DNA of 64,000 nucleotides from Budorcas taxicolor (lineage: Eukaryota > Chordata > Mammalia > Artiodactyla > Bovidae). A program made the translations under genes and the position numbers. The DNA is taken from the NCBI RefSeq assembly GCF_023091745.1, contig NC_068912.1, positions 75,565,067-75,629,066 of the forward strand. Reading direction: 5' to 3'. Below are positions 43,035 to 54,714 of this stretch, piece after piece. Positions within the stretch are counted from its first letter, which is position 1. Each line of letters opens with the position of its first letter. The notes beneath the pieces are model-generated. The model had not been told where the DNA came from. It ran no database searches and worked only from the letters and a program-made list of their open reading frames with translations.

Positions 43035-44362
43035 TTCAGTTCAGTTAGTTCAGTTGCTCAGTCGTGTCCAACTCTTTGCGACCCCATGGACTGCAGCATG
43101 CCAGGACTCCCTATGCATCACCAACTCCTGGAGTTTACTCAAACTCATGTCCATTGAGTTGGTGATGCCATCCGACCACCTCATTCTCTGTCATCCCCTT
43201 CTCCTCCCGCCTTCAATCTTTCCCCGCATCAGGGTCTTTTCAAATGAGTCAGCTCTTCGCATTAGCTGGCCAAAGTATTGGAGCTTCAGCTTAAGCTGAC
43301 ACTTCATTCATTTCGAATGAATATTCAGGACTTATTTCCTTTAGGACTGACTAGTTGGATCTCCTTGCAGTCCAAGGGACTCTCAAGAGTCTTCTCCAAC
43401 ACCACAGTTCAAAAGCATCAATTCCTTCCGCTTTCTTTATAGTCCAACTCTCACATCCATACATGACTACTGGAAAAACCACAGCTTTGACTAGATGAAC
43501 CTTTGCTGGCAAAGTAATGTTTCTGCTTTTTAATATGCTGTCTAGGTTGGTCATAGCTTTTCTTCCAAGGGGCAAGCATCTTTTAGTTTCATGGCTGCAG
43601 TCACTATCTGGCATGATTTTAGAGCCCCCTTGAATAAAGTTTGTCTCTATTTCCATTGCTTTCCCACCTATTTGCCATGACATGATGGAACCAGATGCCA
43701 TGATCTAAGTTTTCTGAATGTTGAGTTTTAAGTCAACTTTTCCACTCTCCTTTTTCACTTTCATCAAGAGACTCTTTAGTTCTTCTTCACTTTCTGCCAT
43801 AAGGGTGGTGTCATCTGCATATCTGAGGTTATTGATATTTCTCTCAGCAATCTTTATTCCAGTTTGTGCTTCATCCAGCCCAGCATTTTGCATGATGTAC
43901 TCTACACATAAGTTAAATAAGCAGGGTGACAAGATACAGCCTTGACATACTCCTTGCCCTATTTGGAACCAGTATGTCCAGTTCTAACTGCTGCTTCCTG
44001 GCCTGCATACAGATTTCTCAAGAGTCAGGTCAGGTGGTCTTGTATTCCCATCTCTTGAAGAATTTTCCACAGTTTATTGTGATCCACACAGTCAAAGGCT
44101 TTGGCATAGTCAATAAAGCAGAAGTAGATATTTTTCTGGAACTCTCTTGTCTTTATCAATGATCTAGCAGATATTGGCAATTTGATCTCTGGTTCCTCTG
44201 CCTTTCTTTTCTGTTTTTTCCTCTGCCTTTTCTAAATCCAGCTTGAACATCTGGAAGTTCATGGTTCATGTACTGTTGAAGCCTGGCTTGGAGAATTTTG
44301 AGCATTACTTTACCATCATTTGAGATGAGTGCAATTGTGCAGTAGTTTGAGCATTTTTTGGT
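43035..44362 (-). mobile_element. BovB LINE, antisense, older subfamily, inserted in L1M
   Basis: Runs from the tail complement CAGTTCAGTTAGTTCAGTTG to sequence encoding AKECSNYCTIALISNDG-like RT residues (about 44290-44360). YADD codons are intact at 43821-43810. Open minus-strand stretches cover 43932-43705 and 43701-43351. The C-terminal region encodes NKSYSF-like residues, which places it in the older subfamily. CCTCTGCCTTTTCTTTTCTG is partly duplicated at about 44198-44235. Confidence 0.95.
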
Positions 44363-44882
44363 GTATTATCATATAAATAACAAAAATATAAAATACACGT
44401 ATGTATCTACCATTATATTATCATGCAGAATACTTTCCATGCTCTAAAAATCCTCTGTGCTCTGCTTCATATCCTTTCCTGAACCCCCTATAGCCTGGCA
44501 ACCAATCATCTTTTTATTATCTCAACCATTTTGCCTTTTCTAGAACATCATATAGTTGGACTCATATGATATGTAGCATTTTCAGATTGATTTCTTTAAC
44601 TTAGTAATATGCTTTTCCGTTTCCTCCATGCCATTCATGGTTTGCATAATTCATTTATTTTTAGTACTTAATAATATTCCTTGTCTGAATAAACCAGTTT
44701 ATTCATCCATTCACCTACTAGAGGACTTGCTGGCTACTTCCAAGTTATGGTACTTGTAAATAAAGCCACTGTAAAGATCCATGTTCAAGTTTTTGTGTGA
44801 ATGTAGGTTTTTAAGTCCTCTCAGTTTATACCAAGGAGTATGATTCCTGGAAAGCAAGTTTAGTTTTGTAAGAAAGCTATCT
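44363..44882 (-). repeat. Ancient L1M, antisense, part 2 of 3
   Basis: CTACCATTATATTATCATGC, CTAAAAATCCTCTGTGCTCT, CTGGCAACCAATCATCTTTT, TTTTCAGATTGATTTCTTTA, CACCTACTAGAGGACTTGC and ACCAAGGAGTATGATTCCTG continue part 1 in L1 order. This shows the BovB split one element. Confidence 0.85.
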
Positions 44883-44884
44883 GT

Positions 44885-45094
44885 GTGCACGCTCAGTTGT
44901 TCAGTTGTGTCTGATTCCTTGTGACCCCATGGACTGTAGCCCATCAGCCCATGGCATTTTCCAGGCAAGAATACTGGAGTGCAGTGCCGTTTTCTACTCC
45001 AGGGGATCTTCCCAAGCCAAGGGTCAAGCCTATGTCTCCTGAGTCTCCTACACTGGCAGGCAGACTCTTTACCACAGCACCATCTGGGAAGTCC
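44885..45094 (-). repeat. Bov-tA SINE, antisense, inserted in L1M
   Basis: CGCTCAGTTGTTCAGTTGTG to CACCATCTGGGAAGTCC. The flanks GCTATCTGT (44876) and GCTATACTGT (45097) are a probable target-site duplication with one indel. Confidence 0.93.
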
Positions 45095-46030
45095 TGCTAT
45101 ACTGTCATCCCAAGTGATTATGCCATTTTGCATCACCATCGGGAACGATAGTTCCTGTTGTTCCAAAACTTTACCAGCATTTGATGTTAGTGTCTAGGAT
45201 TTCTGCCATTTCAATAGATGTGCAGTGATAATTCTTGATGTTTTAATTTGCAGTTCCTTAATGACATACAGTGTTGAGCATCTTCTCATATTTTTATTTG
45301 TTATCTCTATATCTTGTTTGGTGAAGTGTATTTTCAGAACTTTTGCCCACTTGTTTAAATTTTGCTCACTTATAATTCATTTTCTTATTGTTGGGTTTTC
45401 AGGGTTCTTTGCATGTATTGGATAACAGTCTTTTATCAGATACGTTTTTGGCAAATATTTTCTTCCATTCTATGGTTTGTTGTCTCATCCTCTTCACAGT
45501 GTCTTTTGTATAGCAGAATTTTTTAAACTTTAATAAAGTTCAGTTTATCAATTTTTTCTTTCATGGATAACACCTTTGGTGGTGTGCCAAAAAAAATTAA
45601 CCTTAAGGTCATCCAGATTCTATCCTGATATCTTCTAGGAGTTTCTTAGCTTTGCAATTTACATTGAGATAGATGACCCACTTTAAGTTAATTGTTGTGA
45701 ATGTGTAAGATCTCTGTCTAAATTATATTTTTGCATGTAGATGTCCAGTTATTCCAGAACAGAAGAAGATTCTCTTTTCTCCATTGCTGCTTTCTTTGTC
45801 AAAGATCAGGTAATTGTATTTGAATGGGTTCATTTCTGGTCTCTCTTATTATGTTACATTGACCTATTTGTCTATTCTTTCACCAATTTCACATTTTCCT
45901 GATTACTGGAGCTTTATAGTAAGCTTTAAGTTGGGCAGTACCAACTTTAATCTTCTGTTACTCTAAAATCTGTAGCTCTTTCACTTTGAATGGATAGTTT
46001 ACCAATATACGATTTTGCAATATCAAGTAT
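45095..46030 (-). repeat. Ancient L1M, antisense, part 3 of 3 (3' UTR to ORF2 end)
   Basis: ATTATGCCATTTTGCATCAC, TTACCAGCATTTGATGTTAG, GCATCTTCTCATATTTTTAT, TTGGATAACAGTCTTTTATC, TATGGTTTGTTGTCTCATCC, CTTTGTCAAAGATCAGGTAA and TTACTGGAGCTTTATAGTAA are in correct L1 order. Together the three parts give about 1.7 kb of one old L1. Confidence 0.87.
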
Positions 46031-46062
46031 GGATCATTTGGACAACACTAGAGCACTGAGTT

Positions 46063-46335
46063 TGGAGAAGGCAATGGCACCCCACTCCAGTACTCTTGCC
46101 TGGAAAATCCATGGATGGAGGAGCCTGGTAGGCTGCAGTCCATGCTAAGGGTCAGACACGACTGAGCGGCTTCCCTTTCACTTTTCACTTTCATGCATTG
46201 GAGAAGGAAATGGCAACCCACTCCAGTATTCTTGCCTGAAGAATCCCAGGGATGGGGGCATCTGGTGGGCTTCCGTCTAATGGGGTGGCACAGATTCGGA
46301 CACAACTGAAGCAACGCAGCAGCAGCAGCAGCAGC
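46063..46335 (+). repeat. Bov-A2 dimeric SINE with perfect 13-base TSD
   Basis: GGAGAAGGCAATGGCACCCC, linker CACTTTTCACTTTCATGCA, second monomer, then an (AGC)n tail of about 7 units (46318-46336). AGAGCACTGAGTT occurs at 46050-46062 and 46336-46348. The first monomer has a 10-base or so deletion before AAGGGTCAGACACG. Confidence 0.96.
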
Positions 46336-46348
46336 AGAGCACTGAGTT

Positions 46349-46765
46349 ATACATATCTTCCAAATGCCGACACATGCCATTATGCAATGATAGTATACCA
46401 CCAACCTTATCAGAAAAGCCTTCAAGCTCATAGCGGCACAAGCAAGTTTTCCAAAATGCTAATTTTCACTTGAAACCTTTAATTGTACCATTTGCCCCTA
46501 CAATTATTGTCCTTGAAATAATTGGCTCACTTTATTATCTTTTGAGGAAATTTCTGCCAAGTAACCAGTCTGAATAGTCTGTTCTTTCAAGAAGAAATAG
46601 TATTCAAAAAAAAAAAAGACAAGTTCAGTTTGAAACTCAAAAATTAGAACAAAGACTTTTCCATGTAACAACCATTTTATTTTTGTTTGCAGCAGAAATG
46701 CTTTAGGCATAATTCCCATTTCTTCATGAAGAATCAAAAAAAGATTTGCACTCAAAATTTAGGAT
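46349..46765. other. Unassigned sequence
   Basis: Nothing recognisable. A-run at 46606-46616. Confidence 0.45.
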
Positions 46766-46767
46766 TT

Positions 46768-47040
46768 GGGCTTCCCTGGTGCTCCAGTGGCTAAGAATCA
46801 GCCTACCAACACAGGGGACACAGGTTCCATCCCTGGTCCGGGAAGATCCCATATGCCATTTGGCAACTAAGTCCACGTGCCACAACTACTGAACCTGTAC
46901 CTAGAGCCCATGCTCCACAACAAGGGAAGCCACCACAATGAGGAGTGTGCACACCTCAGTGAGCAGTAGCCCCTGCTCACCACAACCTGAGAAAAGCCTG
47001 CAGGCGGCAATGAAGACCCAGAACAGCCGAAACTAAAATA
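46768..47040 (+). repeat. CHR-type SINE, long form
   Basis: GGGCTTCCCTGGTGCTCCAG, GGTTCCATCCCTGGTCCGGG, AAGATCCCATATGCCATTTG, CCACAACTACTGAACC, AGAAAAGCCTGCAGGCGGCA, ATGAAGACCCAGAACAGCC and ACTAAAATAAAT. It includes the tRNA-like head and the full unique body of the cetartiodactyl CHR-1-like family. Confidence 0.88.
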
Positions 47041-47044
47041 AATG

Positions 47045-47355
47045 CAGGAATATTTTTTAAAGTATTATTTATTAAAATCATTAATTTTACTTCATCAAGG
47101 ACATTCTTAATAGAAACTGATGATATTTTGATTGCAGGTGAGTGGCAGTGAAGCAGAGAGTAATATTTCAGTTTGATGACACTGCTTGGATTCATATGAA
47201 GGCATAAATAGCTTTACTCAGCATTTTTTTTTTTTTACCATCAGTGCCAAACACATTGGAAAAGACATATACTTTTCATTAGTTACTAAGAAAAAGTTTG
47301 ACCTTACTGGCCACCCAACCCAAAGGTCCATGGACCACATTTTGAGAATTCCTAA
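47045..47355. other. Unassigned AT-rich sequence
   Basis: T-run at 47226-47236. No gene. Confidence 0.45.
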
Positions 47356-47357
47356 AG

Positions 47358-47557
47358 TAGAAGTGAAAATGAGAGTCACTCAGTCGTGTCCAACTCTTTG
47401 CAACCCCATGGACTATACAGTCCATGGAATTTTCCAGGCCAGAATACTGAAATGGGCAGCCATTTCCTTCTCTAGGGGATTTTCCCAACCTAGGGATTGA
47501 ACCCAGGTCTCCTGAATTGCAGGCGGATTCTTTACCAGATAAGTCACCAGGAAGCCC
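47358..47557 (-). repeat. Bov-tA SINE, antisense
   Basis: GAGAGTCACTCAGTCGTGTC, TGGACTATACAGTCCATGGA, GGATTGAACCCAGGTCTCCT to GTCACCAGGAAGCCC. Complete. Confidence 0.94.
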
Positions 47558-47559
47558 TG

Positions 47560-49115
47560 GTAGTAACAGAAAAACTGGTAGCTACAGCTGGTCACAGATA
47601 AACTGTGAATTAGAAGCAGTCACAGATAAACGGGACAGGAGTCAGTCTCTGCAGCACTAGAGCAGAGCCTGCACACACGTCAAGCCCTCCGCCAGAGTTA
47701 CATTGGGCTGTGACATGAGTCATGCATGAGTAATGCATTGCTCAAGCTACTCGATGGTGAGGTTGTTTGTTTCAGCAAAAAATATCTCAACTTAGAAAGT
47801 GATATTTTGAACTTCGGTGTTACCATGACAAAAACTCAAATATGGACATTATGTGAATGCAAGATGTGTGGGCTATAGATGGCAAGGAGACAGAAGCTAT
47901 AAGGGTGGAAAGTCCTATTCTGCCTTTTAAAACATTTGGTAGAACTATCTCTAGCGAAAGCTTGGAAGAGGCACCTGTTCACAGAACCCACAGCTCTAGA
48001 GGAAAGAATGAACATGATCATATGTATTGGATGCTACTGCTGTTTTCAGCACAATATTAATGAGACAGAGATGAACTTAAACAAGAATTGATAGATTTGT
48101 TAGCAGAGATGATAGGGAAGAGAGAGCCCATAAATTTGAGGCCTTGAAGGAATGCTAGAGACAACAACTTCTAGGCTCCGAGCGATAGGAAATAAGATCC
48201 CTAAAATTCGCCTCTCAGAGTCAAAGATTGACCAAGTCTTAGCCATTATAGCGAAGGTCAGATTCAGGATACAGCCTCCCCAGACACATCTGATGGTCTA
48301 GTGTGTAGATATCATTAAGTAGAGTCAGACTGGCATACACAGGAAAGAACTTAGGGTATAGTTACTAACATAGAGTTGACTTAAATAGATCAAAAGTTTG
48401 GTAAGTTTTCAAGAAAATTTTATGGCCAAAAAAATCAGGAGTCTGAAATTACTTGATATTTAAAATGACTCTGGCCCCAATATCTGCATGCATCAGAAAT
48501 AAGTTGTGAAGACTGGGCCTCCACTAAGATAGACATACCCCCTCCAGCTCCCCCCCACCCCCCACTGAATTCTCACATCAGATCAGCTGATGGAGGCTAT
48601 TAGAAAAGGAAGAACTTCCTAGACAGAGCCTAGAGCCAGGGAACTTTAAAAAAAAAAAAAAGGACAAATGTGTTCTTATTAGAACTGGAGTCTAATTAAG
48701 GAACATCCCTCCGTCACAGCAGGAATCTTCACATCCTGCCTTGTCATCCTGTTTCATGAATGTTATAAACCAGTGTCTTCCTCTACCTAAAAACAAGTTT
48801 CAATTATGCTTTTTTTTTAAAATTATGCTCCACATTGAATATTACTGCTATGTGTGAGGTTGTGGATTTTTCTTTTCGTTTTTAGGATGCTGGCCCACAA
48901 AGAACCACATTCAGACCTCATGAAGAGGACTGCCTATCACCCAAGTACTGTCCCTCCACTTTGACCTGGACCAGGGACTACATGGAACTTTGGGTTGCCT
49001 TTCTGGAAGAGAAATGAATCTGTCCTATGCATGGGAAGAAGAACGAAACAAGTACGTGATGTTCTGAAGAGTAGACTGTAAATGACAAGGCAGGTACTCA
49101 CCAGTTTCCATGTTC
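47560..49115. other. Unassigned sequence
   Basis: About 1.55 kb with no recognised repeat or gene. Holds a C-rich tract (48537-48564) and an A-run (48648-48661). A minus-strand open frame at 48937-49335 (132 codons) overlaps LTR-like sequence, has no family motif and is probably chance. Confidence 0.45.
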
Positions 49116-49119
49116 TTCT

Positions 49120-49490
49120 GTTCTCTCTGAGCAAAGAATATATTTTCCACACCTCTTTGACGTGGGCTTGTGACTTATTTTTGGACAATGGAATGTGAGT
49201 GGAAGTGATGTGAGCCAATTTCTGAGTATATAAATACCTCATTTTCCATTTTCTTCCTTCAGCTTCTGGCTGATGATGAAAATTCCAAAGATTTAAAGAA
49301 CTAAATGGTTCTCTGAAGCCTTGATCTCTGGACAACTGCTTATGCAGAGTGTACTGTGTTGACTTGCACTAGACTTCGAACAAAAATGTGAAGCAAGCCT
49401 TTTATTACAATGTTTGCTGAGATTTAGAGGTGTTTGCTTGTCTTGTTTTATACCAGTCATCTACCTTGATCATAATGCTTGAGATGTTAA
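49120..49490 (+). repeat. Possible MaLR-type LTR remnant
   Basis: TTTGACGTGGGCTTGTGACT, GGACAATGGAATGTGAGTGG, AAGTGATGTGAGCCAATTTC, CTTCAGCTTCTGGCTGATGA and the end segment GGTGTTTGCTTGTCTTGTTT follow the order of old MaLR LTRs. Confidence 0.45.
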
Positions 49491-49494
49491 GTCC

Positions 49495-51168
49495 TACAGA
49501 AAAAAATCATTTCCTCCACTTGTAGACCCACAAGCAGTCTGAGTATTTCTGAGTTTTGACTCAGCTCACAAAGATTTTTACTCCACACTCTCCCTTGCTG
49601 CTAATGTGTTCCTATACATAACATTCCCAAGATAACTCTGACCTTTTTATTTTAAAGTAGAGATTCCGTAACTATTAATTGGGAATCTACCATGTGCCAG
49701 GCATTGTAGTAGGTGACGGTGAGACAATGGTCAGCTAATCGGGCATGATCCCTCCTCACCTTATATTAATAATAGGCTTGTTTCTGTTAACTCATTTGCA
49801 TTTGACTTATATCCTCTTGATTTATGTTAGATGCCATCCTAAACGTGCCTAAAGCTGAATTCTAATCTCTAGCTGCTGCCACCCATATTCCAAGGTAATT
49901 GGGACATCCATTCAAGTATCACAGCTGTGAGTAAAATGTATGAAAAAGAGAAGGGCAATGAAACTGGCCACCAGACAAACGCTGGTTTTGTTACTGATTA
50001 AAAATTTAATGTCTTTGTCATGTAACTTGGAACAAATAGATGTAGGATTAAAAATGCAAATGCAATATGGAAATTAAATTCTTCTCAAAGAACAATGAAT
50101 GACCTTCAAGTTCTTCTGACAGAATCTCTCTTAAGAACATGTTTCTCTCACTTGCCTGCAGTATAGTCTAAACTTGTAAATTTCCTTGGGTTGGAGAAGT
50201 ACTTTATTACAGACAATTAGTCAATTAAACTTATTGTTCCTACTCTGGCCTATGCCTTGCCATTATGAATGTGTCCTTTCCACTTTGAAATACAGCTTAC
50301 TTAGTTTCTCTGGAAACTTGGTAAAGCTAACACTTTTGACAATATATCTTTAAGGCAGAATCCAAACTAACCTTAGTCATTCATTAGCAAGTACTTCAAG
50401 TGAAATTTATTTTTCAATTAGGCTTTCTAGGATTCAGATTATTATTTTCCCTCATCATAAAGTCCACAAACATATCAAATCACTGAGGCTTTAGAAAAGA
50501 CTTTTCCATTAAGTTTTCTGTATTACAATAATGATAAATTTAAATAAAATATTGCTGAATTAATTGAGGAAGAAAACAACTGGGACTTGAAGGCTTGAAT
50601 TATTTTTTTTTTTTTTACTAAACATTTGATTATAAGAATCCTGTTTGGATGTATATATGGTACTACTAAATACCTTTATTATAACAGAATTATTGATCTA
50701 TTAATATTTTAGAATGTAAGTACAGAAAATTACTTACAGAAAGTACTTACATTTTGTTACAAAGACATGCTTTCTTTTACAGTAACCAAAAGAATCTGGA
50801 TTTTACTAATAAATATTCAGTTTCTAGGTATTTAAAACTGACATTAAATTCTATTTGCATAAAAAATTATTCATTACAAAATGAAGCCTGAGGTTTTAAA
50901 ACCTATATTCAGTGTTTCTTGTAATCTTCTTAAAGAGGCTGATATTAACAATCATATGTTTTTGTATGCCTTGCAGTGCTAGCACAGCACTGATATAAAA
51001 AATGTACTTGAGAAATAGTTAAGATTGTCCTTTGACAACCATTTAAATTTTGCTTTATCTTTTACAGTAAATTAATAATTTCATTAATAGTAATATTGGT
51101 AATATTAATATATACTTGGTGATTAAGTCCCATCCTCTAACCACCCGACCCCATGAAGGGAGCTAAAA
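49495..51168. other. Unassigned AT-rich sequence
   Basis: About 1.7 kb without a gene. A short block at 49670-49760 (CTACCATGTGCCAGGCATTG) is typical of an ancient mammalian repeat. T-run at 50606-50619. Confidence 0.45.
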
Positions 51169-51173
51169 ATTCT

Positions 51174-51678
51174 TGTTTTATTGTTACCAAGTCCAAACTC
51201 CCTCTGCTGACTGCATGACAGTCCAATAAACCCAAGAGACTAGGTGTTGAGGCAAAGAATATGACTTTATTCAGAAAGCTGACTGATCAAGAAGATAGCA
51301 GACTAATGTCTCAAACTAGCCATTTTATGGGGTCTGGATGACAGGTTCTTTTATAGAGCAGAGAGGAGGAGGAGGTGAGGAAGTAAAGTAAAAAGGCCAT
51401 TAACCTTGCAGATATCTCTTCTGGAATGAGGAGGGGTGGGTGGTAGGGGGAGGGATGTGTTAATTTCTTCCTTCCTGTAGGCATCCAGAGGTGGACAGGG
51501 TCCTGAACAAAGGCATTTTGATTTAACATTCAGGCAGAGGGGCAGGGTTCCCAACAAAGACCATTATGTATGGACAGTATCCTTTTAGGGAACAAAAACA
51601 ATGGGAAGCCAAGGTTAAAGTAAAAGAAATAGATAAATAGATCCAACATAGAGTCAAAATTGGCTTTTCCCTATAACA
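51174..51678 (-). mobile_element. Solo LTR of a class I-like endogenous retrovirus, antisense
   Basis: The 505-base unit starts TG (51174) and ends CA (51678), and the 4 bases TTCT flank it at 51170-51173 and 51679-51682. On the minus strand it ends with an AATAAA signal (CTGAATAAAGTCATATTC, about 51258-51275) before a short U5, so transcription would run on the minus strand. A 4-base duplication fits class I (gammaretrovirus-like) integration. No coding region adjoins, so it is a solo LTR left by recombination. Family name not known to me. Confidence 0.72.
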
Positions 51679-51682
51679 TTCT

Positions 51683-52685
51683 TTGTGTTGAGGGTGGTAG
51701 GGGCAGGGTAGGGATGTTAGTAAGTGATTGCTTCCTGATCATTGGAGGTTTTCTCAATTCAGAGTAATAATGATTTTGCTAGAATAATAATTTCCATTAA
51801 GCTGATAGTAACATGAAACTGCAACTGATCTTTTGCACCACCCTCAAATATCTTACTTCATTAACATACGTATATGCACATACATACAACTACATGTATA
51901 TTTATAGCCTCTTATCTTGTCTCAACAATGTGTTTGTTTAAAATCAATCCACTTATATAGGTTTAAATAAAGGTTATTTTCTTCACATTATTAGAAAGCT
52001 GAAAGCAGGAAGCTATTGGCACTGATTTAATAGCTCAACAAATCATCTCCTTGTTCTTTATATTATTTAGACATTTTGCTCAAGACAGATACTGCAGATT
52101 TCTTTCAACTTGATAAGCCTCTGCTTCTTTCACTAGAAAAGCAAAATCATTTCAAGAAGACCCCAGTAGTCTTTGTGAATACTTCACTGACCAGAACTTT
52201 GTTATAAGACCAAGCCTAGCTGCAAGGGAGGCTAGAGAAATGAGGAATTTTTTTTTTTTTTTTTTAGTTCCTATATATGCAAGTGGCAAGAGAGAAGGAA
52301 ATTAAGAGTGTTCGGTACAAAAATATTTATAAGTTCTTTATAAAAGGGATTACATAGTTGATAAAGTCCAACAAATAATTTTAAAGTAGAAAGAGTAATT
52401 ATATGCATATTCCAGCATGCTTATATTTAATCTGCATGTCTTATGCCAAATATTTGGCCAAAAGGAAAGAAGAAAGCTATGCCAGGCTCTTAAAAAGACA
52501 TAAATACAGTATACCTATGCTAGCTTTTATCCTATGCAGTGGAATACACTGTGGAAGTATCTGCATGTTATAATGATAAACATTTTATAAAACCTATGTC
52601 CTGCTTCCAAATTTGTGGCAAATTGTTTCTAGTCATTCAAGTAATTAGAGTTGCCTGATGTTATTACAAATTCCACTCATTGCCA
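51683..52685. other. Unassigned AT-rich sequence
   Basis: No gene. T-run of about 18 at 52248-52265. Confidence 0.45.
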
Positions 52686-52689
52686 CAGT

Positions 52690-52800
52690 AAGTAGATTAG
52701 TTGCATTTTACAAATGAGATAGATCACACAAGTTGTTAAATTTCTGTATCCCTCAAGTCACACAGAAGTTAATAGGAGAGCCAAGATAAGTAATCAGTGC
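52690..52800 (+). repeat. MIR SINE fragment
   Basis: GTTGCATTTTACAAATGAGA, CCTCAAGTCACACAGAAGTT and AATAGGAGAGCCAAGAT match MIR core order. Confidence 0.6.
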
Positions 52801-53640
52801 CAAGAAAGGGAACATGAATGAGACAATGAAAGTTGCCTAAGGGTGATTTAAATTGCTCCTATTCCTTTCTGCACAAAAGAACACAGCCCAAATTGGTGTT
52901 TGTTTGGTGATATTAACATGCCACAGAGGCCAGGACACAGAGCTTTATCTGCCTACAATGCTGATAGGTAAAAATGAACACCTTCCCTAGCTGATTTGCT
53001 TTCAGTTTTAGTGGTACACAGTTACACACTGTGTGATAAAGAGTATTACACAGTTATCAAATACTCCAGGGTTATATTCCAATTGTATTTAATATTACTT
53101 GAAATATGTGGCCAATGGGATTGGGTATGGAAATTGTTACAATGAACAGTTTATTATTATGCTCTTAAGTGTTTATCTTAATGATAAAGTTATCTGAGAA
53201 GAAAAACTGTGTCTGTCACATTCATTTTTTGTTGGTGTTATTCCCATGTGCCACTTCAAGCACAAACATGATTAACAAATGCTCTTGATACTGTAAGTAA
53301 ATAAATAATTTTTCCAACGGAGAATTTGTGTCTCTCTCTATATATACATATATGATATATCTATGAATATTTTCTAATATGAAAAAAATATTTCATATTA
53401 GTCAAGAACAGAGATACTAGATGTATAGTTAGATGAATGGTTTCTAATTGCTGAAATTTTATGAATGATAATATTGAGTTCTCACAATTATATGCTCAAT
53501 AAATATTTTTATATTTTTCTCATGAGTCATTACTCTTTTCTAGGCTATTAATGAAAATCCATAATTGCTTTTCATTATCTCTTCTTCTTGGATATATATT
53601 TTTTTCCCTGCTGTTTATCTTGTGAGTATATTTAATAACA
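52801..53640. other. Unassigned AT-rich sequence with one hairpin
   Basis: No gene. CTAATATGAAA (53374-53384) and TTTCATATTAG (53391-53401) form a perfect 11-base stem with a 6-base loop. Confidence 0.5.
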
Positions 53641-53647
53641 CTAGGAA

Positions 53648-54383
53648 GACCTATCAATAACCTTAGATATGCAGATGACACCACCCTTATGGCAGAAAGC
53701 AAAGAGGAATTAAAGAGCGTCTTGATGAAGCTGAAAGAAGAAAGTGAAAAAGCTGGCTTGAAACAACAATCAAAAAACAAAGATCATGGCATCCGATCCC
53801 ATCACTTCATGTGAAATAGATGCAGAATAATGGAAACAGTGACAGAGTTTATTTTTCTTGGGTTCCAAAATCACTGTGGACGGTGACTGTAGCCATGAAA
53901 TTAAAAGAGGCTTACTCCTTAGAAGAAAAGCAATGACAAATCTAGACAGCATATTAAAAAGCAGAGACATTATTTTGCTTATAAAAGTCCATATTGTCAA
54001 AGCTTTGGTTTTTCCACTAGTCACGTCCAGATGTGAGAGCTAGACAATAAAAAAGGCTGAGCACTGAAGAACTGATGATGATGTAGTGCTGGAGAAGACT
54101 CTTGAGAGTCCCTTGGACAGCAAAGCAGTCAATCCTAAAGGAAATCAACCCTGAATACTCACTGGAAGGACTGATGCTGAAGCTCCAATACTTTGGTCAC
54201 ACAATGCAAAGAACTGACTCATTGGAAAAGACCCTGATGCTGGGAAAGATTGAAGACAGGAGGAGAAGGAGACAACAGAGATGAGATGCTTGGATGGCAT
54301 CACCAACTCAACAGATATGGGTTTAAGCAAGCTCTGGGAGTTGGTGATGGATAGGGATGCCTAGTGCGCTGCAGTCTATTTTA
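53648..54383 (+). mobile_element. BovB LINE, truncated at both ends, older subfamily
   Basis: Begins in the RT just before the catalytic motif (ATCAATAACCTTAGATATGC; YADD codons 53668-53679 intact) and runs through NPEYSLEGL-type sequence to GATGCCTAGTGCGCTGCAGT. The last 60 or so bases of the usual tail are missing. Frame broken by indels. Confidence 0.94.
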
Positions 54384-54384
54384 A

Positions 54385-54710
54385 ATATTAGATCAAGTTT
54401 TAACTTAGTCACTTTAACTTTAAATTCTTAAAAAATCTATAGTATACTATTTTATGTCAGAAAACTCTGGTTTGGCATATTATTTTCATTGTAGTTTATT
54501 GAAATATATACATTTATTTTTAATGCAATATAGGGCAATAACATTAGACCATAATAGGAAGTATTCAAAGACATAATTAAATGGTCAATGGCACAGAAAA
54601 GCAAAGAAAGAAAATCAAAAGTCAATATCCATTATTTGAAGATCCTGAATTTATGAAGCTGCCCTTTCAAAAAAAAATATCTGTAAACTGCAACCTAATA
54701 TTTACAGCAT
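54385..54710. other. Unassigned AT-rich sequence
   Basis: Nothing recognisable. A-run near 54670. Confidence 0.4.
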
Positions 54711-54714
54711 GTTT

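Noticed and set aside
43019..44378. TATAAAT on both sides of the BovB at 43035 as a target-site duplication
   Set aside because: Seven AT-only bases, with the left copy about 10 bases away from the element end; too weak to claim.
48937..49335. 132-codon minus-strand open frame
   Set aside because: Overlaps an LTR-like remnant, shows no recognisable domain, and no splice or promoter context supports a gene.
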